In this document: piece after piece, positions 18,866 to 27,793 of the stretch
Numbering within the stretch: the stretch's first letter is position 1
How the letters are laid out: each line of letters starts with the position of its first letter
NCBI GenBank assembly: GCA_964392325.1
Contig: CAYMPJ010000002.1
Coordinates: 62,001-126,000, forward strand
Reading direction: 5' to 3'
Source of the DNA: CALLPQ01 sp964392325
GTDB taxonomy: Bacteria > Pseudomonadota > Alphaproteobacteria > Caulobacterales > Parvularculaceae
DNA: 64,000 nucleotides
The notes under the pieces: generated by a model
What the model was told of the DNA's origin: nothing
Database searches by the model: none
What the model saw: only the letters and a program-made list of their open reading frames with translations
Program-made: the position numbers and the translations under genes

Positions 18866-19078
18866 TTAATCAAGAAGGCCAAATCCTTTAGATGCCGCCT
18901 CGGCGTCTTTATAAGCTTCCTGTTTATCTACATTCCAGTAGCGAAGCGCCTCTAACGGTATGCGCACACCGGTAACGCTGCATAACACATAATCACCCGG
19001 CACTAAAATATCATAGTCCGCATCGCTATATTCTAGCTTGGCTTCGCCGCCATTCAAAAAATTGTGCTGATGGTTCAT
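18866..19078 (-). CDS. DUF2093 protein
   Basis: 70-aa cytoplasmic protein matching the DUF2093 pattern known from alphaproteobacteria: AKLEYSDADYDILVPGDYVLC followed by TGVRIPLEALRYWNVDKQE (motifs split: AKLEYSDADYDIL, PGDYVLCSVTG, IPLEALRYW). Function unknown. It sits directly upstream of the M23 peptidase and about 50 bp downstream of the bcerS-type gene. Confidence 0.8.
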   Translation of the reverse strand: MNHQHNFLNGGEAKLEYSDADYDILVPGDYVLCSVTGVRIPLEALRYWNVDKQEAYKDAEAASKGFGLLD

Positions 19079-19131
19079 ATTTCTCTCTCAAAAGTCTAAT
19101 GTAGCGCGGCAAGGCGCAAAGCGCAAAGCCC

Positions 19132-20316
19132 TCATCCAATCTGCTTCTCGTAAATCCGGTAGGTCTTGTCGATTTCCGCGCCAATATCTTCTAACATGGT
19201 GATCATGGGCTTGTTACTCTCCAATATCCATGAGAGTTCAGCATGTGTAATCCCATGCTCGATACTAGAATTATTGACCATTTCAATAATCTTATACGCG
19301 AAGGCAGCCCCCAAGGGTTTGCCCTGAAATTTCTTTCGGATGCCCATAAGCGGCATCCGCGCTGTCTGCACTTTCTTGACCTTCAGATGCCACAAAAATT
19401 TCACCCAGTTTAACGGGAGCAGACGCCCTTTCATATCCTTGATGATTTCATTGATATTGGGCAAGACAATGCCCATCGCCGCTGGCTCACCATCTACAAG
19501 ACACATCACCGTATTATAGCGCGTTATGATTGGCCGAAGATCCGTTGCCATGTGATTGGCTTCTTGCTTGCTCAGCGGAATAAAGCCCCAATTATCGGCC
19601 CATGCATCGTTGAAAATATCAACAGCCGTATTAATTTCTTCACGGAATATTTTAAAATCAAAATTACGCACTTCAACACGGTCATTGGCGATTAATTTAT
19701 CGACAAATTTCTGGCGTCGTTCTGGCATAAATCCGTAGCGCGCTGGGTACCATAGGGCATACATGTCAGAGGCTTTTTCAAAACCCCAATTTTCTATATA
19801 GTTCTGATAGTAGGTTTTTCCATGAGGCATCATAACCGCTGGCGATCGCTCGAACCCATCGATTAATAGTCCGCACTCCTCATTTACAGAGAAATTATAT
19901 GGGCCAGACATTTTCGTCATACCGCGCTCAAAAAGCCAGTCGCGCGCTGTGGTAAGGAGAAGGTCGATAACGGAACTATCATCGATAGCTTCAAAATATC
20001 CAAAATGGCCGGTCTTTACATTATAATGACTATTATGGGTCTGATTTACAATCGCTGCGATACGCCCGACAATTTCATTTCCACGCTCAACAATCCATAA
20101 CTGGTGGTCATTATCAGCAAGGAGCGGGTTTGATTTGGTATTGAGCCGGGCTAAAATTTCATAATCCAGTGGCTGTACAAAAGCCGAATCCCCTTCATAG
20201 AGAGGAAGGGTCATACGGACAAATCTGCGACGATCCTGAACACTATGAACCTGGCTCAAGGATAAACCATCAATTTGCGTGGGCGATGATTGGGAAGGGG
20301 CCAATTGAGATGACAC
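19132..20316 (-). CDS. bcerS: Putative bacterial ceramide synthase (GNAT-fold acyltransferase)
   Basis: 394 aa with GNAT-like acyltransferase features: a beta-rich N-terminal part with the conserved MSGPYNFSVNEECGLLIDGF stretch and a C-terminal region (GAAFAYKIIEM ... HAELSWILESN). In Caulobacter a GNAT-like protein of this kind near spt N-acylates 3-ketosphinganine-type bases. The call rests on my recollection of that family plus the neighbourhood: spt, acpR, cerR and aasR lie directly upstream on the same strand. The start is a GTG at 20316; an ATG about 35 codons in (MTLPLYEGD) is an alternative. Many databases label such proteins only as N-acetyltransferase or hypothetical. Confidence 0.72.
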   Translation of the reverse strand: MSSQLAPSQSSPTQIDGLSLSQVHSVQDRRRFVRMTLPLYEGDSAFVQPLDYEILARLNTKSNPLLADNDHQLWIVERGNEIVGRIAAIVNQTHNSHYNVKTGHFGYFEAIDDSSVIDLLLTTARDWLFERGMTKMSGPYNFSVNEECGLLIDGFERSPAVMMPHGKTYYQNYIENWGFEKASDMYALWYPARYGFMPERRQKFVDKLIANDRVEVRNFDFKIFREEINTAVDIFNDAWADNWGFIPLSKQEANHMATDLRPIITRYNTVMCLVDGEPAAMGIVLPNINEIIKDMKGRLLPLNWVKFLWHLKVKKVQTARMPLMGIRKKFQGKPLGAAFAYKIIEMVNNSSIEHGITHAELSWILESNKPMITMLEDIGAEIDKTYRIYEKQIG

Positions 20317-20478
20317 TGGAGGTCGCCGCTTTCATTGAAAAATCTTCGAAATTCAGCTTCTTAAATATCCCAAAATACCTTTTCTTGGAACCTTTAATCT
20401 CAATGCACCAACCATATTATCGGGTAAACCCGCAAAAAAGAGGACGAAAAATCGAGCTATCAATTATGAGAGACCGAA

Positions 20479-21036
20479 TTAACGTCGGCGCAATTTAATT
20501 GTCAGGTTTTTACCGGACTCATCAAGCTCAAACAGGGTCTTCTCAATAGGGGGCGCTTTAAACCGTTTTTTTGTATCGAGAGATACGCCCCATTTTTCAA
20601 CGGGAATGCCAAGATTACCTTTATCGAGGATCATATTTGAGTTCTTATCGTGAAAAACCGCAACCGCATACACATCCGCCTCCGGGGCATGAATACAAAA
20701 ATATGTCTCATCCTTAAGAGCGGGAAAGGTGGTTTGCACAATTTGCCCGGCTTGCTTCAGAAAAGTCTCAGGATCATTCTTATAGAGATCCACGACAATT
20801 TGCCCCTCTCCGCTTTTAACTTTAGTCACGATAACCTTGATCTGAAAAGGCGCGCCCGTGCAGCTTTCATGCTCAAACGCGAACGGATCGCTTTCTGTTT
20901 CCTGTTCTTGGGCAGCGGCTGCGACGCTGGCCCCGAAACCAACTAACCCCGCACTGAGTGCACTCAAAACTAGCGAGCTAATCAAAGCTCTTTTCTTTGA
21001 GGGTTTCGCATTTAACTCTGCAACAAGATTAGTCAT
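20479..21036 (-). CDS. DUF2141 exported protein inside the ceramide locus
   Basis: 185 aa. A signal peptide of about 40 residues (basic KPSKKR, hydrophobic core, ASVAAAAQ) precedes a beta-sandwich DUF2141-type domain: KSGEGQIVVDLYKNDPETF, AVAVFHDKNSNMILDKGNLGIP and EKWGVS are characteristic. Probably periplasmic. Function unknown. It lies between spt and bcerS on the same strand (191 and 162 bp gaps), which suggests a role in sphingolipid handling or transport; that is inference from position only. Confidence 0.75.
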   Translation of the reverse strand: MTNLVAELNAKPSKKRALISSLVLSALSAGLVGFGASVAAAAQEQETESDPFAFEHESCTGAPFQIKVIVTKVKSGEGQIVVDLYKNDPETFLKQAGQIVQTTFPALKDETYFCIHAPEADVYAVAVFHDKNSNMILDKGNLGIPVEKWGVSLDTKKRFKAPPIEKTLFELDESGKNLTIKLRRR

Positions 21037-21227
21037 AAGAAAAATATCTCCAACACATTACAAACCGCAACATTACAATTCGTTACTTCATAACACCACA
21101 AATTTAACCGCTTAACTTGGCCAAAATGTGATTTTTTCATGACTCTCTCCCCCCTAACCCCAGCCGCATGAATAAAATCACCGGTTTCAGGCGCACATAG
21201 CGGTCAAAATTGCGTGATGAATAGCCT

Positions 21228-22439
21228 TTAAGAGGGCATATCTACTTTCGCGGATGAAAATTGCTTGGCCATTGCGCCATAAGCTTCAAGAATATGATCA
21301 ATATCTTGCGTGCTATGAGCTGCAGAAACACTTAAACGCAAAAGCGAAGTCCCATTTGGAGTGCCCGGCGGGATTCCCAAATTAACATAAACCCCCTGCC
21401 TAAGCAGAAAATCCCAAGCGGCAAATGCTGTCTCCTGGTTTGGGAATAGAACAGAAATTACAGGCGCGGGATCTGCCGCAAGCTTAAGACCAAGCTGTTT
21501 AATCGATCCATGAATACGAGTTACATTGTCCCATAATTTAGCGCGAATCTCTGGCTTGCTGGAAATAGCGTGCAAGGCCGCAGTAGTTGATGCAATATTG
21601 GCCGGTGAGGGAGAGGCAGTAAAAGTATAAGCGCGGGCAGAAAACCGCAAATATTCAAGTTCTTTATGGTTGGAAGCAACAAAGCCTCCAATTGATGCAA
21701 GACTCTTAGAAAAGGTGCCGGAATAAAAATCAATTTTATCCATTACCCCTTCTGCGTCCCCGCAGCCTCGACCATTGGGTCCATAAACCCCGAACGAATG
21801 GGCTTCATCCACATATAACATCCCGCCATGGGCATGGGTGACCTCGGCAAATTCTTTTATCGGCGCAACATCCCCGAACATGGAATACATCCCCTCGATG
21901 CAGACAAGCTTGCCTTTTACCGACGGATCAAGACGCGAAAGACGTTTATCGAGACTCTCGGGTGAATTATGACGGAAACGGATTGTTTCCGCACCGCTTA
22001 ATTGGCAGCCATCATAGATGCAAGCATGGCAATCAGCATCAATGAAAATGACATCCTCGCCGGGGCTTGCCAAAGCGGAAATCGCCCCGAGATTAGCTTG
22101 ATATCCGGTTGAATAGACCATGCAATGACCCATACCGAGGAACTGCGCCAAGCCCTCTTCCAATGCTTTATGGCTGGAGAAAGTACCATTGGCAAAGCGC
22201 GACCCGGTCGTACCGGTGCCCTGGCTCGCAAGCGCTTCTTGCCCAGCTTTAATTCCCTCTTCCTGAAATGTAAGACCCAAATAATTATGGGTTCCGGCAA
22301 GGACTGTCGGTTTTCCTTTAATCACCGCCCGGGTCGGGCTGATAATTTCCTCCATCACCACTGTAAAGGGGTTTTTTCCCGCATCGGATAATTGATTATA
22401 GGTAACGGCAGTTTTTTCGAATTTTTCAAATAGGCTCAT
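21228..22439 (-). CDS. spt: Serine palmitoyltransferase (alpha-oxoamine synthase)
   Basis: First committed step of sphingolipid synthesis: condenses L-serine with an acyl thioester to 3-ketosphinganine; cytoplasmic PLP homodimer. 403 aa with HNYLGL, DADCHACIYDG (H138 stacking on PLP), DEAHSFGVYGPNGRG and the PLP lysine K245 in GTFSKSLASIGG. The same fold covers KBL, HemA and BioF. The call as Spt comes from the adjacent dedicated acyl carrier protein, NAD-dependent reductase and acyl-ACP ligase, which together match the Caulobacter ceramide locus. Confidence 0.9.
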   Translation of the reverse strand: MSLFEKFEKTAVTYNQLSDAGKNPFTVVMEEIISPTRAVIKGKPTVLAGTHNYLGLTFQEEGIKAGQEALASQGTGTTGSRFANGTFSSHKALEEGLAQFLGMGHCMVYSTGYQANLGAISALASPGEDVIFIDADCHACIYDGCQLSGAETIRFRHNSPESLDKRLSRLDPSVKGKLVCIEGMYSMFGDVAPIKEFAEVTHAHGGMLYVDEAHSFGVYGPNGRGCGDAEGVMDKIDFYSGTFSKSLASIGGFVASNHKELEYLRFSARAYTFTASPSPANIASTTAALHAISSKPEIRAKLWDNVTRIHGSIKQLGLKLAADPAPVISVLFPNQETAFAAWDFLLRQGVYVNLGIPPGTPNGTSLLRLSVSAAHSTQDIDHILEAYGAMAKQFSSAKVDMPS

Positions 22440-22532
22440 AATAGTTCCAGCAATATTCCGATACAGATCATTTATATAGACGCCATCATAGACATGCCTG
22501 TTTCACAAACAAGGCATGATCCCATGAATAGC

Positions 22533-22796
22533 CTATGCATCCTTTTGCTTGATCTGATGAATAGCATCGACAAGCTCGCCAATTGTTTTGATTTCTGAAA
22601 TAACATTCACCGGTATCGAGATGTCGTAAGCATCCTCAATCTCCATCACAATGTCGAGCACCGCAACACTCTCCGCTTCGAGATCGACAACCATGTCTGT
22701 ATCTCGGGTGAGCTTGATATTCTTCGTGTTTATAGGTTCCAGAAACCCGCATATTTTATGAAAAACGAGATCGTCATCTTCCTGAATGGCTGTCAT
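22533..22796 (-). CDS. acpR: Dedicated acyl carrier protein of sphingolipid synthesis
   Basis: 87-aa acyl carrier protein from the ATG at 22796. The 4'-phosphopantetheine attachment Ser is S43, in an unusual EAESVAVLDIVMEIED context rather than the housekeeping ADSLDTVEL. An upstream in-frame start at 22961 would run into cerR and is rejected. It lies between cerR (50 bp) and spt (93 bp). By analogy with Caulobacter it delivers acyl chains loaded by AasR to Spt. Confidence 0.88.
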   Translation of the reverse strand: MTAIQEDDDLVFHKICGFLEPINTKNIKLTRDTDMVVDLEAESVAVLDIVMEIEDAYDISIPVNVISEIKTIGELVDAIHQIKQKDA

Positions 22797-22846
22797 GATA
22801 AATTTTTCCGGTTTGATCGCCGTTCCTAACTGGCAATCTTTCTCAT

Positions 22847-23911
22847 TCAAAGTAGTCCTTGTTGCTGATACCACAAAGCGGTGCGCGCAAAACCCTCTTT
22901 TAAGGGAATTTTCGGGTGCCAGTCTGTTGCATCCTTTAGCAAATTTTCTCGCGCTGCCCAATCAGGATGAAAGAATTCAGCGATTTTTTCTGGAGTAACC
23001 ATGGGAGAGCGCCCCGTGGCCCGAATCAATGCGCTTGTCGACGCAGCATAAGCCCACAATACCGAGTGCGGCAGAGAGAGCGTGCGCGCTTTTACTTTCT
23101 GGGCTGTGGCGCAAGCATAAGCGATTTCATCCCAGCTATGCCCATCTGGCTGATTATCTCCCACTTCATAAAGTTTATCAGCGGGTGCATGATAAAGCGC
23201 CGTCAAAACCGCACGGGCAAAATCGTCAACAAAAAGAATAGAAGCTCTGGTGGGTGACTTGCTTGCGGGAACCGGTGCCAATCCGTTTTTGACAGCCTTG
23301 AAAAAGGGTAGTGTCGCAGTATCTCTTGGCCCGAACATGGCTGGTGCCCGTAAAATGATATGCTTGGCGCGCCCGCTTAAACCGTCAATAATCGCTTGTT
23401 CACTTTGAAATTTACTACGGGCATAGGTCGATATTTCCGGCTGGCGTGCGGCCAGAGAAGAAATATGGATGAATTTATTCTCCCCGTCAGTTCCGTCATT
23501 GGCATCACCGCACTGGTCAGCAAAAACCTCTGCAAGCTGGCGCGCCCCATCAACATTTACCTCATAAAACTCTTCATTACGGCGCGCATGGGTTAGCCCC
23601 GCACAATGTATAATATGATCTTGACCCTGAACGAAATTCTGAAGAACCTGCGGGTCAGATAAATCCCCTTCAACAACCCGCACCCCTTCCCGGCGATGAA
23701 GGCGGGCGGGGTTTCTTACCAGTACGCTTAAATGATGCCCTTGCTCTAGCAGTAAATCTGCAAGCGCGGCCCCAACAAATCCGGTTGCGCCGGTTAATCC
23801 AATGGACATGCTTTGTTGCTGCCGGGGGGTATCCTGCAAGGTCTTTTGTGGAGACCCATGATCTTGGGAGAGCGATTGAGTGTGATCGGAATTTTGCAAA
23901 AATTCAGCCAT
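22847..23911 (-). CDS. cerR: NAD-dependent epimerase/dehydratase-type ceramide reductase
   Basis: Extended SDR: nucleotide-binding TGATGFVG, the HIIHCAGL loop, SSLAA and the catalytic Y-x-x-x-K (TYARSKFQ). In Caulobacter the corresponding gene reduces the 3-keto group during ceramide synthesis. The longest frame starts at 23911, its ATG directly after the aasR stop codon, but its first 34 residues are Gln/Ser-rich and unlike the family. The ATG at 23809 (MSIGLTGATG) is an equally plausible start. Confidence 0.85.
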   Translation of the reverse strand: MAEFLQNSDHTQSLSQDHGSPQKTLQDTPRQQQSMSIGLTGATGFVGAALADLLLEQGHHLSVLVRNPARLHRREGVRVVEGDLSDPQVLQNFVQGQDHIIHCAGLTHARRNEEFYEVNVDGARQLAEVFADQCGDANDGTDGENKFIHISSLAARQPEISTYARSKFQSEQAIIDGLSGRAKHIILRAPAMFGPRDTATLPFFKAVKNGLAPVPASKSPTRASILFVDDFARAVLTALYHAPADKLYEVGDNQPDGHSWDEIAYACATAQKVKARTLSLPHSVLWAYAASTSALIRATGRSPMVTPEKIAEFFHPDWAARENLLKDATDWHPKIPLKEGFARTALWYQQQGLL

Positions 23912-25837
23912 TTATCCGTGACTATTAGCCAGTGTTTTTACAGCCTTTTGATCTTGCTCGATTTCGACCGGCTTATCAAATTCACCATTCAGATATTTCT
24001 CACGAACCTTGGAGCGCGACAATTTTCCTGAAGATGTCATGACCAAGGAATGGGGACGCACTAAAATAACCTTCGCCAAAGCCCCGACGCTGGCCTGAAT
24101 GACTTTGACAATTTCGCGGTGAAGGGCATCGCTGGCTTGTTCATCAAGCCCGCCTCTGCGCTCAACGATGGTGACAACCTGCTCGCCAACGCCGCTATCA
24201 ATAGAAAAGGCCGCAACCCCTCCCTGACGGACATTTTCAATTTCCTCAACAGCCCATTCAATATCTTGTGGCCAAATGTTGCGGCCATTAATAATGATCA
24301 AATCTTTAGCGCGACCAGTAATGATTACATCACCATCAAGGGTATAGCCCATATCGCCAGTATCAAGCCATTCGCCGTGAAACATCGCAGCAGAAGCTTC
24401 CGGGTCCGAATAATAGCCCGGTGTAATACTTGGGCCAGAAATAAAAATGCGCCCGACAACACGGTCAGCCGTTACGCTTCCATCGCTATTGCGAACTTCC
24501 AGCGCATGGCCGGGAAGGGCCTGACCGCACTTAACAAATGCCCGCTTTTGATCTGGCGCGGTTATCGCAGATACAGGTTGCGCGATACCGGAACGATTAT
24601 AATGGCCCATATCCACATAATCGAGCTCAACGGGACACTCAATTTGCGAAAAGGCAATCGCCAAAGTCGCTTCGGCCATGCCATAGCTGGGGGTGAAGGC
24701 TTTCGGCTCAAAACCAACATCAGAAAAGGTTTGCGAAAATGATTCCAGAGCTTCCGGGCGCACCATATCGCCGCCAATACCGGCAATGCGCAATTTGGAC
24801 AAATCAAGATGTGAATGATCGGCCTTTATTCCCCGCTTGGCAGCCAACTCATAACCGAAAGAGGGACTATAGGTAATGGTCGTGCCATAGCGCGTAATCA
24901 GGTTTAGCCAAGCCAAGGGGCGGCGCACAAAATCGGAGGTTGCAATAAAATCAACCGAAAGCTGCGCAAACAGTGGGGTCAGAACAAAACCGATTAATCC
25001 CATATCATGGTACAATGGTAGCCAGCTGGTCGCCCGGTCTTCTGGTTGTAATTGCAACCCATCGCGGCCAATTGATTGAAGATTATTCGTGACAGAGTTT
25101 TGCGAGCCAATCACACCTTTAGGCGCACTGGTCGAACCCGACGAATATTGAATATAACAATTCTCTTCCGGACTGAATGGAACCAGTTCTGTGTCACTTT
25201 CGGGCAGTTCTTTTAAAGCTTCATAGCTTAGAAGATCAATTTGCTGAAAGTTCGAGGCGGCTTCTTCCAGAAATTCCATCAAGGATTGCGGGCCGATTGC
25301 AACCGTCGCATCCGCCCCTTGCATCATCTGGTAGACTTGGCGAATATAACCATCCTTACCGCCAAGATTGACGGGGACCGGCATTGGCGCAGGAAATATA
25401 CCCGCATACTGACAAGCAAAAAAGGTCGTTAAAAACTCCGGGCTTGTCTCGGCGACAAGGCAAGCACGTGAACCACGGGGGTAGCGTGCGCTAAGCTTTT
25501 TACCAAGATTTATCGCGCGGTCTCGCAATACCGAATAAGGTAGGGTTTGTTTAAGCTCGGCTTTTACAGAGAAAAAATTGTAGCCGGTCTCGCCTTTGGC
25601 AGCATAATCCAACGCTTCTGTCAGCGTTGAAAACCCTGCAATTTGGCTTTTAAGCTTTGCATTGAGCCTCGGCGTTGGCGGGGCTGTGGCAGTATCCTCA
25701 CTATCACACGCTTGTGCGCTCTGCGTCGCTGTTATATTGGAAAAATTTGTATTTATCCCGGAATTCTCACAGGTTCCAGACTTCTCGCGGGCATTTCGGG
25801 GCGTAGATTTCATCGTCTCAGTTATCAAAGTCATCAT
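23912..25837 (-). CDS. aasR: Fatty acyl-AMP ligase / acyl-ACP synthetase
   Basis: 641 aa ANL-superfamily enzyme of the FAAL type, expected to activate a fatty acid as acyl-AMP and transfer it to the neighbouring AcpR. Motifs: YIQYSSGSTSAPKGV (AMP-binding P-loop), TSWLPLYHDMGLIGF (typical of FAALs), SYGMAEATLA, LDTGDMGY and the hinge region TGRAKDLIIINGRNIWP. The first ~50 residues are Thr/Asn/Ser-rich and poorly conserved in look, so the true start may be internal. It is the first gene of the minus-strand ceramide operon, its stop codon adjoining the cerR ATG. Confidence 0.85.
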   Translation of the reverse strand: MMTLITETMKSTPRNAREKSGTCENSGINTNFSNITATQSAQACDSEDTATAPPTPRLNAKLKSQIAGFSTLTEALDYAAKGETGYNFFSVKAELKQTLPYSVLRDRAINLGKKLSARYPRGSRACLVAETSPEFLTTFFACQYAGIFPAPMPVPVNLGGKDGYIRQVYQMMQGADATVAIGPQSLMEFLEEAASNFQQIDLLSYEALKELPESDTELVPFSPEENCYIQYSSGSTSAPKGVIGSQNSVTNNLQSIGRDGLQLQPEDRATSWLPLYHDMGLIGFVLTPLFAQLSVDFIATSDFVRRPLAWLNLITRYGTTITYSPSFGYELAAKRGIKADHSHLDLSKLRIAGIGGDMVRPEALESFSQTFSDVGFEPKAFTPSYGMAEATLAIAFSQIECPVELDYVDMGHYNRSGIAQPVSAITAPDQKRAFVKCGQALPGHALEVRNSDGSVTADRVVGRIFISGPSITPGYYSDPEASAAMFHGEWLDTGDMGYTLDGDVIITGRAKDLIIINGRNIWPQDIEWAVEEIENVRQGGVAAFSIDSGVGEQVVTIVERRGGLDEQASDALHREIVKVIQASVGALAKVILVRPHSLVMTSSGKLSRSKVREKYLNGEFDKPVEIEQDQKAVKTLANSHG

Positions 25838-26889
25838 TAACTCTCTATCAAACTCGCTACATGGATAGAAAGCCTGTCAGCAGACAACTCCCCGGCCCAG
25901 CTATATGCCGCAGAACATAAAAAAGGAATTCTCGGATTTTTCACCAGTACACTTTTCACTTAATTATGCCCTTCAACCAAAAAGCTACTTTTATAACGAC
26001 ACTAGCACCACACTAGCGAATTTCGTGCCTTAATCCAAAACCCTCCAGATCAATGCACGCATTTAAGATATAAAATTCTAATACGCCACTTTATTACTCA
26101 TAAGGCCCACATTCACAGGTATATCATTGCGCGAGGCAATGACATTAGTTCACAGAATTTAGACCAGGCTTCCCTTGTACCCCTAACCCAGATGAGATGC
26201 TATATTTTTTTTGCCTGCTCGGGCCATCAAGTGTGACTATTTTTTATCGATCGGGAAACTTGCATCCCAGAGCCACACAAAATCATCTAACCTACTGTAT
26301 TTATTATTATTTAGAGACTTAATGCGGTTATCGAAAATCATGTTTTCACCAAACAAATTTACTTTTTAGCGCCTGCGAAGCAGCGAAAATACCCATTCTT
26401 TCTGAAGTAAAATCATCCTGTGGCACAAATGTAACCCCAAAATTGTAACGACCAAATTGGGTTGAGCCCCTGCCCGCTTTTGAAAAATTACCCGAGGATA
26501 GCCTTACAAAAACCGGGATCGAACACACGCCCCCACGCAAATTGGCCCTGATCTGAATGGCTCTTGTTTGAGCGGCAATTCCTGCGAAGGCATTGGTCGC
26601 GGGAGATCGTCGCAGTGCGTCTTTTAACTATCCATCCCTGACGAGAATATGGTAGAGGGAGCGTAAGAACGCTAATCGAAAAATCTGGCTGGCTAGAATT
26701 CAATATTTCATCTTACGGATGAAAAATTGGGCTTTCAGTTACCAATCACGAGAAGCTTTCTTGAAACCAGACAAGATAAATATTGTAATTCAGGCATAGC
26801 CTATCTTATTATCTGATCGGCTGTTTTTTGCGCTCGCAGATGGATTTGTTTCCTTTCTTTCGAACGCGCTCTTTTGGAGGCTTTTTCTC
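25838..26889. other. Long intergenic region between ceramide operon and hydroxylase gene; possible decayed ORF
   Basis: 1.05 kb separating the divergent aasR and hydroxylase genes, so it must hold both promoters. A 7-bp perfect hairpin (tcattgc/gcaatga) lies at 26124-26142. On the minus strand at about 26346-26560 a short frame reads RGGVCSIPVFVRLSS ... YNFGVTFVPQ, which weakly recalls the C-terminus of formylglycine-generating-enzyme domains (RGGSW ... RSxxR ... GFR), but no intact gene is present. GGAGG near 26875 is the ribosome-binding site of the hydroxylase. Confidence 0.35.
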
Positions 26890-27657
26890 ATGCGTCTTTT
26901 TATTGGCTACAAGGCCTGGAAAGAAGAGGAATTTCTGCTCAATCGTATGAGTCTAAAAGATCTACGCAAAGCGTATATCACCTATCCTGGTATTCAGACT
27001 TATATTGTTCTCATTATTTTCAGCCTGATTGGCATTGCTCTCACGGCCACCTCGCCAGTTAGAATTATTGCGGCTATGGCTGCGAGTGTTTTTTTATATC
27101 CCGCAATTTGGTATTTCCTGCACCGCTTCGTCCTGCACAATCCACTAATGTATAAAAACCCGCTGACCGCCGCCGCGTGGAAGCGCACCCATTATGATCA
27201 TCACCGTTTTCCCAACGATCTCTCGGTTTTATTTGGCGGGCTCCACACAACCTTGCCAACTGTCCTGATTTTCACAGGGCCAGTAGGTTGGGCAATTGGC
27301 GGCTTTTCTGGCGCTCTTGCCTCTATCGCTGCGGCGCTCATTGTGACCTGCATTTATGAATTTTGGCATTGCGGTCAACATCTCGCCTTTGAACCAAAAT
27401 CAAAATTCTGGCAGCGGATAAAAAAACTCCATCTCGCACATCATTATCATAATGAAACTGGCAATTTCGGGATTACCAACTTTGTTGTCGACCAAATTCT
27501 CGGCACTCACTATGAAGAGGTTGACGATATTCCCCGCAGTCCGACAACGCGAAATCTTGGGTACACGGACGAAGTTGCAAAACAATATCCGTGGGTAAAA
27601 GAACTCACCGATGGGGAAGGCAAGTCACAAGGCGGCCTGCGCCCGGATACGGTTTAA
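26890..27657 (+). CDS. Fatty acid hydroxylase / sterol desaturase superfamily membrane protein
   Basis: 255 aa integral-membrane di-iron enzyme. Hydrophobic segments near residues 35-52, 58-77 and 120-155 surround the histidine clusters: H78/H83 (LHRFVLH), H101/H104/H105 (HYDHH), H160/H164 (FWHCGQH) and H181/H184/H185 (HLAHH). This pattern fits fatty acid 2-hydroxylase/carotenoid or sterol hydroxylase families. GGAGG lies 9 bp before the ATG. Divergent from the ceramide operon, so hydroxylation of the ceramide acyl chain or sphingoid base is an attractive inference. A carotenoid hydroxylase role is the alternative, given the carotenoid oxygenase gene just downstream. Confidence 0.8.
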   Translation: MRLFIGYKAWKEEEFLLNRMSLKDLRKAYITYPGIQTYIVLIIFSLIGIALTATSPVRIIAAMAASVFLYPAIWYFLHRFVLHNPLMYKNPLTAAAWKRTHYDHHRFPNDLSVLFGGLHTTLPTVLIFTGPVGWAIGGFSGALASIAAALIVTCIYEFWHCGQHLAFEPKSKFWQRIKKLHLAHHYHNETGNFGITNFVVDQILGTHYEEVDDIPRSPTTRNLGYTDEVAKQYPWVKELTDGEGKSQGGLRPDTV

Positions 27658-27683
27658 ATATCCTATCTTAAGATATTTAAACC
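27651..27683. repeat. Perfect 12-bp inverted repeat overlapping the hydroxylase stop codon
   Basis: Arms ggtttaaatatc and gatatttaaacc flank a 9-nt spacer. The left arm contains the TAA stop of the hydroxylase gene. There is no T-run, so it is not a classic terminator. It could stabilise the mRNA 3' end or be a protein-binding site upstream of the carotenoid-oxygenase operon, whose first ATG is 110 bp further on. Confidence 0.7.
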
Positions 27684-27793
27684 CTTGCACGAACTGTCAC
27701 ATCTTCTTGCTTCAATGGTACAAGCCGCGCCATACTATGAAGATTATCTGATCGCTGTTACGCGACAGGAAACCCTTATTTCGTGATGGTTTT

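Noticed and set aside
22797..22961. N-terminal extension of the acyl carrier protein from the earlier start at 22961
   Set aside because: It would overlap cerR by 115 bp and lacks ACP features; the ATG at 22796 gives the usual ACP length.
26500..26560. tRNA-like T-arm sequence GTTCGATCCCGG on the minus strand near 26510
   Set aside because: The flanking bases do not form a T-stem and no acceptor or anticodon arm is present.
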